A stretch of DNA of 33,719 bases from Deltaproteobacteria bacterium (lineage in GTDB: Bacteria; Desulfobacterota; Deferrimicrobia; Deferrimicrobiales; Deferrimicrobiaceae): positions 1 to 33,719 of the forward strand of contig JACRMU010000075.1 in NCBI GenBank assembly GCA_016219515.1, given 5' to 3'. Each line of letters begins with the position of its first letter. Within the stretch, counting starts at the first letter, position 1. The notes under the pieces are model-generated. The model was not told the DNA's origin, did not search any database, and saw only the letters and a list, made by a program, of their open reading frames with translations. Below are positions 7,784 to 16,472 of the stretch, one piece after another. The position numbers were made by a program, and so were the translations under genes.

Positions 7784-8835
7784 TCCTCGTCGCCTACGGG
7801 ACCCGCCCGGAAATCATCAAGCTGTTCCCCGTGATCCGCGAGCTCAGGAAGCGGCGGATCGCCCATGAGACCCTTTTCACGGGGCAGCAGACGGACCTCT
7901 ATGAGGACGTGAAGGACCTGGTGCCCCCGCCGGACGTAAGCTTCGCCGGTTCCTTTTCCGGGAGGGCGAAGCACAACACCTTGGGAGAAAGCTTCCTCAA
8001 GATCTGCCGGGCCTCCGAGCGGTTGTTCGCCCGGCGCCGCTTCGATGCGGTCGTCGTCCAGGGAGACACGACGACCGCCTGGGCTCTCGCACAGATGGCG
8101 TTCTACAACGGGGTGAAGATCGCGCACGTCGAGGCGGGGCTGCGGACGTTCGACCCGGAGAATCCCTACCCGGAAGAGCTGAACCGCACGCTGATCGGCC
8201 ACGCCGCCGAATGGAACTTCGCCCCCACGAAACGGGCCTGCGAAAACCTGGTCGGATGCGGCGCCAGGAACGTCCGCAACGTCGGCAACACGATCGTGGA
8301 TGCCGTGGACCTCCTGAGGCGCCGGCGGAAGATCCCGGTGGCCCGGTCGAACGAGGTCCCGGTGACCCTGCACCGCAGGGAAAACCACGCGATCATGGGG
8401 CGGCTTTTCGACGAGCTGGACCGGGTCGCCGCCGGGAATCCCGACCTCGAGCTGATCCTTCCGATCCACCCGAACCCGAATGTGCGGAAGCATCGTCCGC
8501 GGCTGAAGGCGAAAAACCTCCGCGTCATCCCGCCGGTCGGGTATCTCGAAATGCTCCGCATGCTGGCCAGGGCGAGGTTCGTGATCTCCGACAGCGGCGG
8601 GATCCAGGAGGAGTGCGCCTGCCTGAACAAGAAGATCCTTATCGTCAGGGAGACCACCGAGCGGCCGGAAGTGATCGAGATGGGGCTGGGGAAGCTGGTG
8701 GGGGGAAAGCTCCTTCCCCACATCGACTGGGCGAGGAATCCTTCGGGGAAAGCCCGGCAGCATCCGTTCGGGAACGGGCGCGCGGCGGAGCGCATCGTTC
8801 GGATCCTTTCCCGTTCCCTGATGAAAGCGAAATGA
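7780..8835 (+). CDS. wecB: UDP-N-acetylglucosamine 2-epimerase (non-hydrolysing)
   Basis: Predicted cytoplasmic enzyme interconverting UDP-GlcNAc and UDP-ManNAc, supplying ManNAc-type residues for surface polysaccharide. Family hallmarks are present in order: GTRPEIIKLFPVI at the N-terminus, QGDTTTAWA, HVEAGLRTFDPENPYPEELNR (about residue 116), the mid-protein histidine in TLHRRENH, and SDSGGIQEECA plus RETTERPE in the C-terminal domain. At 351 residues it is slightly shorter than the typical 360-380. ATG 7780 overlaps the previous stop. WecC (ManNAc dehydrogenase) is not present nearby, so the fate of UDP-ManNAc is unknown. Confidence 0.9.
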   Translation: MILVAYGTRPEIIKLFPVIRELRKRRIAHETLFTGQQTDLYEDVKDLVPPPDVSFAGSFSGRAKHNTLGESFLKICRASERLFARRRFDAVVVQGDTTTAWALAQMAFYNGVKIAHVEAGLRTFDPENPYPEELNRTLIGHAAEWNFAPTKRACENLVGCGARNVRNVGNTIVDAVDLLRRRRKIPVARSNEVPVTLHRRENHAIMGRLFDELDRVAAGNPDLELILPIHPNPNVRKHRPRLKAKNLRVIPPVGYLEMLRMLARARFVISDSGGIQEECACLNKKILIVRETTERPEVIEMGLGKLVGGKLLPHIDWARNPSGKARQHPFGNGRAAERIVRILSRSLMKAK

Positions 8836-9719
8836 TCAAAATCGTATCCGGACAGAGCATCCCCGTCGGCTCCACGGTCGCGCTGGCGAACCTGTGCAAC
8901 CAGTTCCATTCCAGGGGACACGAATGCACCTTCTTCGGGCCGGACCGATGGCACCTGGACAAGTGCCGGTCCGCTCCTCTCTCCGATTTCCGCCCGGGGA
9001 ACGGGGATATCGTCATCGCGCACGGCATCCGGCTTCGTTCGGTTGCCGATCTGGACGATCCGGGAACGCTGGCCGGCCCGTCCAGGGACGGCGGCTGGCG
9101 GCGGGCGCTGGAAGATCGAATTTTCAACATCGGCGCAAGCCGCGGCAAGCCGGATGCCTTCCGGCTGGTCCTTACCCGCAGCGGTGACGATCCGGTTCGC
9201 GCCGGCCGGCCGGCCTTCTCCCTCTTTCACAAGATCCACTTCTCCTGCGAAGCGCAGAGGGACCGCCGGGCTTCCCGCCATCCCCATTTCGTCTGCCCCG
9301 ACTTCGTTCGCGACCTGAAAAAACCCCTCGCCAGGCCGGAACGGGTGGCCGGCGTCATCGGAAGCGTCCGGCCGGAAAACCGGCTGGAGATATCCATCGA
9401 AAAAGCGCTGCAGGACGGAATGGAATCGGTCATCGTGTACGGATATCTGCTGGACCCGGTCTACTTCTACTCGAACATCGCGCCTTTCGCGAAGAAATAT
9501 CCGGGGAGAATCCGATTTGCGGGGTTCGTCGACGATCCCCAGAAAATGTACGATTCCGTTTCCGATGTGTATCGCTGCGCCGCAAAGCCCTGGAGCGCCG
9601 TGAAGCGGGAATGCATCCTGACGGGTACCCGTTATCACGGGCCGGACTCTCCCGAAACGGAGGAGGCGGCCTGCAACGATTCGATCTACGATGTCTGGAA
9701 GAACGAGCTGGCCCTGTGA
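8832..9719 (+). CDS. Hypothetical protein, glycosyltransferase-like
   Basis: A 295-residue protein with no motif I can assign with certainty. The opening IKIVSGQSIPVGSTVALANL and the RGHECTFFGPDRWHLDK segment look like the N-terminal Rossmann half of a GT-B glycosyltransferase, and VAGVIGSVRPENR with ESVIVYGYLLD could be the second half. It starts at ATG 8832, overlapping the epimerase stop (ATGA), inside a run of glycosyltransferase genes. A role in glycan assembly is inferred from context and weak resemblance only. Confidence 0.6.
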   Translation: MIKIVSGQSIPVGSTVALANLCNQFHSRGHECTFFGPDRWHLDKCRSAPLSDFRPGNGDIVIAHGIRLRSVADLDDPGTLAGPSRDGGWRRALEDRIFNIGASRGKPDAFRLVLTRSGDDPVRAGRPAFSLFHKIHFSCEAQRDRRASRHPHFVCPDFVRDLKKPLARPERVAGVIGSVRPENRLEISIEKALQDGMESVIVYGYLLDPVYFYSNIAPFAKKYPGRIRFAGFVDDPQKMYDSVSDVYRCAAKPWSAVKRECILTGTRYHGPDSPETEEAACNDSIYDVWKNELAL

Positions 9720-9746
9720 TTCGCGGGACCGCCGGCGGATAGGCGC

Positions 9747-10520
9747 ATGAAAAGCTTCGTCGAGGATTTTTACCGGTTGGTATCGCTTCTCAAGCGGAGG
9801 GAGCCGTTCGCCTTCAACCGGTTTTCCGACGGGGAGCTGTTCATCCTGCAGAACAAGGAGCTCATCCTCGGCGACAACCTGGTGAAGATCGGCGATAAAG
9901 TGATGAAAGGCCACTACCGGAAGGAGGACTTCAAGCATTTCCATCCCGACGAACATTCGTTTTACAGGGACCGGCTCGTGGATGCCTTCCGGTACACGGC
10001 GAAGAACTATTTCAAGGGGATCAGCTGCCGGTGCTGCGCGGGGGAAGCGGATTTCCGATGGCAGCTGGATTTCCACGGCCGGCACGATGAAAACTTCACG
10101 TGGGCGAACCTCTTCCTGAACGGGAATTACGGGAGATTCATCCGGGAGATGTACCCGTTGTTCAACGGCTACCGGACGGTCATCGTGTGCAACGAGAATT
10201 CGGACGTGACCACGCTTCCTTTTATCTGCAAGGATTTCCGGGTCGGCTACAACGCGATGGTCAACGACTACGGGTTGATCGATACCATGAAACGTTGGAT
10301 CGATGAAAACGGCATTCGGGGGCATCTGTTCATGTTTTCCGCCTCCGCGTTCAGCAAGATGGCGATCCATCAGTTGTACCGGCATTGCGACGCCAACACC
10401 TACATCGACATCGGCACGACGTTGAACGCATTTACGGGGATGAGGCTCGACAGGTCGTATCTGAAGGCGTTCTGGCTTGGAGCGAAGCACAAGGATATCG
10501 ATAAAATATGCATCTGGTAG
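9747..10520 (+). CDS. GT-D-type (DUF1792-like) glycosyltransferase candidate
   Basis: A 257-residue protein with FNRFSDGELFIL near residue 26. An R-[FI]-x-DGE motif at this place is the signature of the GT-D (DUF1792) glycosyltransferase fold, where the DxE acts as metal and nucleotide site. Later segments TVIVCNENSDV and GHLFMFSASAFSKMAI, the latter like the conserved G-A-K region, are consistent with it. No membrane segment is seen. The gene starts at ATG 9747 with GGATAGG upstream and sits among other glycan genes. Assignment rests on one short motif; sugar and acceptor are unknown. Confidence 0.6.
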   Translation: MKSFVEDFYRLVSLLKRREPFAFNRFSDGELFILQNKELILGDNLVKIGDKVMKGHYRKEDFKHFHPDEHSFYRDRLVDAFRYTAKNYFKGISCRCCAGEADFRWQLDFHGRHDENFTWANLFLNGNYGRFIREMYPLFNGYRTVIVCNENSDVTTLPFICKDFRVGYNAMVNDYGLIDTMKRWIDENGIRGHLFMFSASAFSKMAIHQLYRHCDANTYIDIGTTLNAFTGMRLDRSYLKAFWLGAKHKDIDKICIW

Positions 10521-10561
10521 CCGTTGCCCGCAGCGGCCCGAAACCATAAAAAGGGAATCCC

Positions 10562-11299
10562 ATGAAAAATTTTTGCCTTGCCGTGAATACCGTATCGACC
10601 TGCCGAGACCTTTGGGGGATGTTTTTCGGGCAACTGGAGAAGCACTATCCGGGCAACAAGGTATATGTCTTCACGGATGACGGGGACGGGATACCGGATT
10701 CCTGCGAAGTAATCCGTTACGACCCCAGGGACAACTTCCGGACGCAATATCTCAAGTGCCTGAAGTCGGTGAAAGAGGATTTCCTTTTGAATTTCAACGA
10801 GGACTATATTTTGTACGGCGATGTGGAAAAAGACGCGGTCGATGAATACGTATCGTTGCTGTCGAAGGATGACGCCATATCCTTCATCCGGTTGACGCGC
10901 GGCTCCAACGTTACGCCTTCGAAATACAAAAACAGGGAGGACCTGTTTTATCTGGACAACAGGGCGGAGTATTTTTACAGCCAGACGGTTGCGATATGGA
11001 AGAAATCGGTCCTGGAGAAAATTCACGAGATGGGCCCGGATGTTCATATCGCGGGCAAAAGGACCAAGCTGCAATTCGAAGTCGAGGCGAACAAGGTGTG
11101 TTCGCGGCTGGATATCAAGGGTTTGTTGTCGTATCGCAACGAACCGAAACGCGGGCTGGTTCATTACGATTCCCGCATCGTTCCGTACATCGCCTCGGCG
11201 CTGGTGAAGGGGAAATGGAACTTGGGGGAATACGAAAAAGAGCTGGCGCCGATTTTAACGGAATACGGCATCGATTATAAAAAGAGGGGACGCGTTTGA
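10562..11299 (+). CDS. Glycosyltransferase-like protein (GT-A-like), uncharacterised
   Basis: A 245-residue protein beginning FCLAVNTVSTCRDLW, with NKVYVFTDDGDGIP near residue 32 and FLLNFNEDYILYG near residue 79. The latter resembles a GT-A acidic metal site preceded by hydrophobic strand residues. AT content is visibly higher than in the LPS core genes upstream, with many AAA/AAT/TAT codons, suggesting separate ancestry. An AAGGG Shine-Dalgarno precedes ATG 10562. The stop overlaps the TTG start of the next gene. Function as a glycosyltransferase is inferred from context plus these weak features. Confidence 0.55.
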   Translation: MKNFCLAVNTVSTCRDLWGMFFGQLEKHYPGNKVYVFTDDGDGIPDSCEVIRYDPRDNFRTQYLKCLKSVKEDFLLNFNEDYILYGDVEKDAVDEYVSLLSKDDAISFIRLTRGSNVTPSKYKNREDLFYLDNRAEYFYSQTVAIWKKSVLEKIHEMGPDVHIAGKRTKLQFEVEANKVCSRLDIKGLLSYRNEPKRGLVHYDSRIVPYIASALVKGKWNLGEYEKELAPILTEYGIDYKKRGRV

Positions 11300-12240
11300 A
11301 AGTCGTTAAGGACCTTTCGATTGAAGTTCCCGGGACCAACGCTCACTATTTCCGGCTGGAGGAGCTGGGCACGGAGGACGGCAGTGACGTTTTGTATTAC
11401 GGCTACAATTTTCTGGAAAGCGGATGCAGCCTGGAATCCGACGTGCATTGCCGGAGAAAAATCTATCTGAACGTCACCATGCCGACGGAGTTTTGCAGCC
11501 GCCAGCCCACCGGCGTCGACGACAAGTTCGACGAAATCTACGGAATCTGTCCCTATACGAACCGGTGGCTGAACGGCATCAAAGGCGGAAACAAATATAA
11601 AGACATTTTCTATCCTTTCAACGAAGCGGATATCCCGGCGCCGCAGGAGAAGCTCTACGACGTCTGCTATCACGGAGGGATTCACGGCGATACCTATTCG
11701 AGAATGCTGAAGATCATGAGGAAGTTCCATTACCGGTACATGACCCAGACGCACGGGATCAACAAGACCACGAAGAAACATCTGAAATACGCCACGAATA
11801 CGAACCTCACCAACGACGAAAAATTGCAGTTGATCTCCCGTTGCAGGATATCGATCTGCTTCAATACGTTCGATATACGGAACGACGACGATATCGGAAA
11901 CGTTAAAGCGAGAAAAAATTGGCGGGACAACGAAGCGTTTCGCCACATCGAGGATTTGAAAATCGCGCCTCAATTCAAATCAAGGTGCAATGAGGCCGCG
12001 TTCTCAAGGACCTTGAACCTGGTCAAGAAAGACCCATGGAACGTCATCGAACGGTACTACACGCCGGATGTGGATTTCGTATATTTCGAGGACCTGGAGG
12101 AATTGGAGGGGAAAATTCAAGATATATTGAATCACTGGGAAAGTTATCGGCCCATGATGGAAAGCGCATATGAAAAATCGATGAAATATACGACGAGGAA
12201 TCTATTCAACATGATAAGAAACAATCAAGAATGGAAATGA
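11296..12240 (+). CDS. Glycosyltransferase-like protein (GT-B, CgeB-like C-terminus), uncharacterised
   Basis: A 314-residue protein. Its C-terminal part, with KLQLISRCRISICFNTF followed by an acidic stretch, FKSRCNEAAFSRTL and YTPDVDFVYFEDLEELE, resembles the C-terminal donor domain of CgeB/GT1-like glycosyltransferases, in which a late 'Y-D-x-x-x-E-L' block follows the binding region. The N-terminal half (YYGYNFLESGC, CPYTNRWLNG) is unfamiliar. Start TTG 11296 overlaps the previous TGA (TTGA); no better start is present at the conserved edge. Base composition is AT-rich relative to flanks. The activity is an inference. Confidence 0.55.
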   Translation: MKVVKDLSIEVPGTNAHYFRLEELGTEDGSDVLYYGYNFLESGCSLESDVHCRRKIYLNVTMPTEFCSRQPTGVDDKFDEIYGICPYTNRWLNGIKGGNKYKDIFYPFNEADIPAPQEKLYDVCYHGGIHGDTYSRMLKIMRKFHYRYMTQTHGINKTTKKHLKYATNTNLTNDEKLQLISRCRISICFNTFDIRNDDDIGNVKARKNWRDNEAFRHIEDLKIAPQFKSRCNEAAFSRTLNLVKKDPWNVIERYYTPDVDFVYFEDLEELEGKIQDILNHWESYRPMMESAYEKSMKYTTRNLFNMIRNNQEWK

Positions 12241-12328
12241 ACGCCGCAAGCATATATTGGAAAAGAACGGCCCCGATCGAGACCGGAACCGCCGGCAACG
12301 ACTGAGTCGGGACGAGAGTCCTTTCCGT

Positions 12329-13630
12329 ATGAAAAATATCCTTGTCTCTCCCATTTTCGATCACCCCGCGAATCGTTTCTCGGGCGACAATGTCGCCCAT
12401 TACCTGCCCGGGAAATATCTATGGCACGTCTGCAACGAGGTAAAGACAGGTTTTCATCATCCGATAGATAATGTGCGCCTGGACGAACCGGTACGCCTGT
12501 CCTATGTATTCCCTTCCCCTCAGCCACAGGGCCGGTATTTCAAAAAGCCTCGATGGATCGACGAGTTCCTGGTGGCCAGGGACGCGCAGGAGATCAACCG
12601 CATTGCCAAGGGATTTGATTTTTTCGTCAATCTTTATCGCTACCGGGGGAGGAATCCGACCGAGGTAAACCTGGGGTATTCCCCCGATTTGAAGGGTTTC
12701 AACCTCGACCTCGTTGCCTACACGTACAAGGCGGTTTACGATCACGGCCTTTATATCGACGATCTGGAGTTGAACGACAAGTATCTGGATTTCCTGGATG
12801 CGATCGATTTCGAAATGAATCCGGACCGAAGGCCCGTGATCGCCATGCACAAACGGACGGAGGATCCGCATGACCGCCATCTCGCCGATTACGAAAATCT
12901 GAACGATCGAATGCTGTTCGATCTTCTGGATACCTACAAGGATCACGTTCTTGTTCTGGTGGGAGATCCGTTAAGCTGGAAATATTATCGTCATCCAAGA
13001 GTCAAATACCTGACAAGGTATGTCAACCGGCGCAAACTGCTTCGTTTCCTGAAAGAGTACAACGCCGCGCTTCAATTTATCCTGGCCGGCTATTTTTGCG
13101 GCCGGGCGGCGGCGGTCGTTATCGGCATCTCCGGTTTCACCTTGTTCATCGAAAGCATAAGGCCCCGCGGGCTGATGCCGCCCGTGCCGGTCTTCTGGGG
13201 TCCGCAAACCTTTTCGGGCATCGATACCTGCATGCGGAACGCGGGGTGGTTTTCGACGGAATTCGACAGGTACAATCGCGAGCATCCCGAAGATATCGCC
13301 TTTCGGCATCAGGTTCACCATTTCATGTACTACAGCCGCAATGAAGAGATCCTGAAACCGTATTGCATGGATTATCCGAACTCCCGCGAGAAGGCGTTGA
13401 AGGTCCTGAAGGAGCTGGAAAGCGCACACGGAATATCGCACCCCCGCCGGGCCGTCGGCGGCGGTTGCGAAAACAGCCGGCGGCAAACGATGTACGAATC
13501 CGCTGTAAATACCGCCTGGGAAGCGCAGCAGAAAGCGGAAAAAATTGCCTGGAAAACCGCCAAAATCATGAAAAAACTTGATGTCGGGGCCGGGAAAACG
13601 GTCGAGTGGTTCAGGAAGGTGATGAAATGA
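12329..13630 (+). CDS. Hypothetical protein at the end of the polysaccharide cluster
   Basis: A 433-residue protein I do not recognise. It starts MKNILVSPIFDHPANRFSGD. The middle has RPVIAMHKRTEDPHDRHL followed by HVLVLVGDPLSW, a layout like the donor domain of some GT-B or fucosyltransferase-like enzymes (basic motif, then a beta strand). The segment FTLFIESIRPRGLMPPVPVFWG is hydrophobic. The last 60 residues are lysine-rich and predicted amphipathic (repeated KxxEKIAWKTAK-like spacing), which could tether it to the membrane. ATG 12329 was chosen over the upstream ORF start at 12257 because the preceding residues are low-quality. Function unknown; glycan role inferred from context. Confidence 0.6.
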   Translation: MKNILVSPIFDHPANRFSGDNVAHYLPGKYLWHVCNEVKTGFHHPIDNVRLDEPVRLSYVFPSPQPQGRYFKKPRWIDEFLVARDAQEINRIAKGFDFFVNLYRYRGRNPTEVNLGYSPDLKGFNLDLVAYTYKAVYDHGLYIDDLELNDKYLDFLDAIDFEMNPDRRPVIAMHKRTEDPHDRHLADYENLNDRMLFDLLDTYKDHVLVLVGDPLSWKYYRHPRVKYLTRYVNRRKLLRFLKEYNAALQFILAGYFCGRAAAVVIGISGFTLFIESIRPRGLMPPVPVFWGPQTFSGIDTCMRNAGWFSTEFDRYNREHPEDIAFRHQVHHFMYYSRNEEILKPYCMDYPNSREKALKVLKELESAHGISHPRRAVGGGCENSRRQTMYESAVNTAWEAQQKAEKIAWKTAKIMKKLDVGAGKTVEWFRKVMK

Positions 13631-13707
13631 GCCCAATGATTGAATAAGCATCTGGGAAACGTCTACATTGGATAATGTCTAACCAAAGCGGACCGGATTT
13701 ACACTGG

Positions 13708-14502
13708 CTATCTTCTCATGAAGGGAAAGAGCCAATGAAGATTTCGTCTGAATTTAAAATAATTGTCGAATGGTGCGGTGATGCTATGACCCGGGACGTG
13801 CATTTTTTGGTTATGTATGGCGAGAATATCGCATAATGCAGGCGCCATATTTTCCAATTGGCTTTTTTGCAAGCCGATAAATTTGGTCGGTTCTTTCTTT
13901 ATCCTCACGCCATTTTTTATTCCAAGGGTTGCAATGAAAAAGTTGTACCCGCAATCCTCAAGAATGTCGACCGATTCAGGATGAGGTTTTTCGTTGGTTG
14001 ATCCATATTCAAAGAGGATATTAGGTTTATGGTTTTTTATAACGGCAAGTCCGCCTCTGATGATTTCCGTTTCGGCTCCCTCGGTGTCTATTTTTATGAA
14101 ATCAGGTATCAGATTTTCCCGTTCGCAGAAAGCGGAAATCGTCGTGCAATTTACGGATACATTTTTTATGTTCTTGCTTTTCAATGAAATCGTCAGAAAC
14201 GGCACAAGCTCTTTTACGGTGGTAGACCCTCCATATTTGTTAGACGCCCCGTCCTCGTCTGAATAATAAATTTCGGTGCTGCCCTCAAAGTCTTTCATCG
14301 CTTCGTTAATGGAGAAAATGCCGTCCTTTTTCTTTTCCGATAAAAGCATAAACTGGTTCGGCTGTGGTTCGAAGGCGTAAACCTTTCCTTTGGGGCCGAC
14401 TATTTTTTTCATGATCAGGCTATGGAGGCCCTCATTTGCCCCGATATCCAAACAGTTGTCGCCCTCTTTCAATATATGCCGATAAACATTTTCCCAGTGC
14501 AT
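13708..14502 (-). CDS. FkbM family methyltransferase
   Basis: Predicted SAM-dependent O-methyltransferase of 264 residues, likely modifying a sugar hydroxyl of surface polysaccharide. The SAM-binding motif CLDIGANEGLHSLIM is near residue 17, followed by KVYAFEPQPNQF; the FkbM signature DFIKIDTEGAETEIIRGG is near residue 132 and ILFEYG follows. The gene is strikingly AT-rich in a GC-rich window (codons AAA, AAT, TTT, ATA common), implying recent transfer. It is last in a minus-strand run and converges with the polysaccharide cluster, leaving 77 bases with no terminator I can see. Confidence 0.9.
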   Translation of the reverse strand: MHWENVYRHILKEGDNCLDIGANEGLHSLIMKKIVGPKGKVYAFEPQPNQFMLLSEKKKDGIFSINEAMKDFEGSTEIYYSDEDGASNKYGGSTTVKELVPFLTISLKSKNIKNVSVNCTTISAFCERENLIPDFIKIDTEGAETEIIRGGLAVIKNHKPNILFEYGSTNEKPHPESVDILEDCGYNFFIATLGIKNGVRIKKEPTKFIGLQKSQLENMAPALCDILAIHNQKMHVPGHSITAPFDNYFKFRRNLHWLFPFMRR

Positions 14503-14572
14503 TAATTATTCTCTTCCGTCAGTTTGTTGTGAATTATCGGCTGCGAAATGCCTGAAGATGACTTGCACCGCT

Positions 14573-15295
14573 TCAAATCCAGAAATGGTGGAAATTTTCG
14601 ATTTTGTCGATCGTATAGCCGCATTTTTCGTACAACCTGCATGCCGCGGCATTTTCCCCTTGCGTGACGACCTGGGCGAACCGGTATCCCTTTCCGCGGG
14701 CCCACCTCTGGCCGGCGCGCACCAGGGAAACCCCGATGTTTCTCCCCTGCATGCCGACAGCCACCGCGAGCAGCCCGATGTCGCCGCGCCCCCGTTTTTC
14801 TCCCAATGTCACCATCCCGGCGATCCTGCCCGCATCGCGAATCACCAGGACCGCATCGGCGAGGGTTTTGTTCACGGAATTGCGAATCCACATTTTGTAT
14901 AACTCGGCGGACTTCCCATCGGGCATCCGCGGGTCGACCTTGAACCGGGAATACGTGCCCGCCCGAATGGCGAGGGCCTCCAGTTCGCCGCACGGCAGCG
15001 GATCGCCGTATTCCTCCGTGATCCATTCCGCGCCGGCAACGGGTTCCGCGACCCGGCCGACGTCGATGACATACGTGACTTTCCTGTCGGCGAGAAACCC
15101 GTTCCAGGACCGTGCCGCTTCCTGCGACTCTTCGTCGTTCGGGTCGGAAGCCCAGTACGCCAATCCGACCCGGTGCTCCTTCAAGGAAGCGATCGTTCGC
15201 CCAAGCTCCTCCGGCGACATCTTGTCGGGCAGAATTCTCGCGACCGCGAACCCGAAAAATTCCGAATCCCAATCCAGGAGTTGAAACCGGCTCAT
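14573..15295 (-). CDS. GNAT acetyltransferase, WecD/RffC-like
   Basis: Predicted N-acetyltransferase of 240 residues that probably acetylates an amino-deoxy sugar nucleotide. The N-terminal LDWDSEFFGFAVARI is the signature of the TDP-fucosamine acetyltransferase (WecD) group, and the C-terminal GNAT core has IGLLAVAVGMQGRNIGVSLV (acetyl-CoA pyrophosphate loop region) and ACRLYEKCGYTI. It fits with the sugar aminotransferase at 684. Its ATG 15295 overlaps the upstream GT9 stop by four bases, so the two are coupled. Exact sugar is unknown. Confidence 0.82.
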   Translation of the reverse strand: MSRFQLLDWDSEFFGFAVARILPDKMSPEELGRTIASLKEHRVGLAYWASDPNDEESQEAARSWNGFLADRKVTYVIDVGRVAEPVAGAEWITEEYGDPLPCGELEALAIRAGTYSRFKVDPRMPDGKSAELYKMWIRNSVNKTLADAVLVIRDAGRIAGMVTLGEKRGRGDIGLLAVAVGMQGRNIGVSLVRAGQRWARGKGYRFAQVVTQGENAAACRLYEKCGYTIDKIENFHHFWI

Positions 15296-16407
15296 GGCAG
15301 ATCCGCCTGCCGCGGGGACACGCGATCCTCAAGGACCTTCAGGACTTCCCGGATCGCGCTCTTCATCGGCTCCGTTTCCATCTCCTCGAGGCAGATGCTT
15401 CTTTCCTTGCCGTCGCACCCCTTTCGCCGGCAGGGCACGCACTCTCGTTCGGGGGTGACGATCCTCCGAGTGTAACTCGGGACGGTCCATGCCCGCCAGT
15501 CCGAGGGGCCGAAGATCGTGACGGAAGGGGTACCCACTGCGGAGGCGATGTGGGGCGCGGCGCTGTCCACGCCGAGATGCATCGTTGCCAGACGCAGCAG
15601 GGCGGCCAGTTCCGCGAGGGTGGTTTCCCCGGCAAGATTGCATGCCCCGCCGCCGCATTTTTCCGCGATGCGCGCCGCAGCGTCCCTCTCCTCCCGCGAA
15701 CCCACCAGCACGGATCGGATGCCGTGCTCTTTCCAGAGCCATCCGATCACCTCCCCCCACCGGTCATAGCCCCATTCCTTGTATTTCCAGCGGGAGAAAG
15801 GGTTGATGGTGACCCATCGGCCGCCTTCTCCCACGTTCTCCGCAAAGAGCAGGGCGCGAACCTTCCCGGTTGCGGCGTTGGCGGTCCATAGTCTCGGCGC
15901 GGTGTCTTCGGTGTCGATTCCGATGGCCCGGAGGAGCGAAAGGGACTGGTCCGCGCCCGGGTGTGCGGGAGGAGACGCGGGCTTCGCGCTGTAGATCGGA
16001 TGGTTGAAGATGCCGTTGCGCCAGAAGGATTTTTCGCGGTCGTACCGGGATACCCTCACGGGAGCCCCGGTAAGAAATGCGAGAATCGCCCCGCGGTCCC
16101 CCGTGCGCAGATCGATCGCGAGATCGTACTCCGCGCGCCTCAGGCGACGGACCAGCCGGATATTTTCACCGCATAGCTCGGCGATCTTTCCCCGGCTTTT
16201 CGCGACTTCGATCACTTCATGAAGGTACGGGTCCGCCTCAAGGAGGGATCCGTACCCCTTTCGGACGAGAACGGATACCCTGGCTTCCGGCAGCGTTTCC
16301 TTCAACGCACGCAGGGACGGCGTGGCGAGGACGACGTCGCCGATATCGCCCAGCTGGATGACAAGAACGTTCTTCGCGTCGCGTATCGGGTGGAATGTGT
16401 CGGTCAT
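15292..16407 (-). CDS. GT9 family glycosyltransferase (heptosyltransferase-like)
   Basis: Predicted heptosyltransferase-type GT9 enzyme of 371 residues. It has VLVIQLGDIGDVVLATPSL near the N-terminus, ITINPFSRWKYKEW-type central motif (seen as TINPFSRWKYKEWGYDRW), LGVDSAAPHIASAVGTP and IFGPSDWRAW in the C-terminal domain. A Cys cluster C-x2-C-x3-C follows, as in the two GT9 genes at 1794 and 2845. ATG 16407 is the first plausible start; the ORF back to 17307 is a shadow of the enoyl-CoA hydratase gene. A third heptosyltransferase-like enzyme could extend the core (WaaQ-like role) but substrate is unproven. Confidence 0.88.
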   Translation of the reverse strand: MTDTFHPIRDAKNVLVIQLGDIGDVVLATPSLRALKETLPEARVSVLVRKGYGSLLEADPYLHEVIEVAKSRGKIAELCGENIRLVRRLRRAEYDLAIDLRTGDRGAILAFLTGAPVRVSRYDREKSFWRNGIFNHPIYSAKPASPPAHPGADQSLSLLRAIGIDTEDTAPRLWTANAATGKVRALLFAENVGEGGRWVTINPFSRWKYKEWGYDRWGEVIGWLWKEHGIRSVLVGSREERDAAARIAEKCGGGACNLAGETTLAELAALLRLATMHLGVDSAAPHIASAVGTPSVTIFGPSDWRAWTVPSYTRRIVTPERECVPCRRKGCDGKERSICLEEMETEPMKSAIREVLKVLEDRVSPRQADLP

Positions 16408-16472
16408 GGAAATTTTCCGCGATTTTCCAAGTCTATCATCCGAACCGGCGTGCCGAGAGGAAATCCTGACGG

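Noticed and set aside
8166-10547. 793-aa minus-strand ORF
   Set aside because: Shadow of the epimerase and following glycan genes, whose plus-strand proteins have recognisable motifs.
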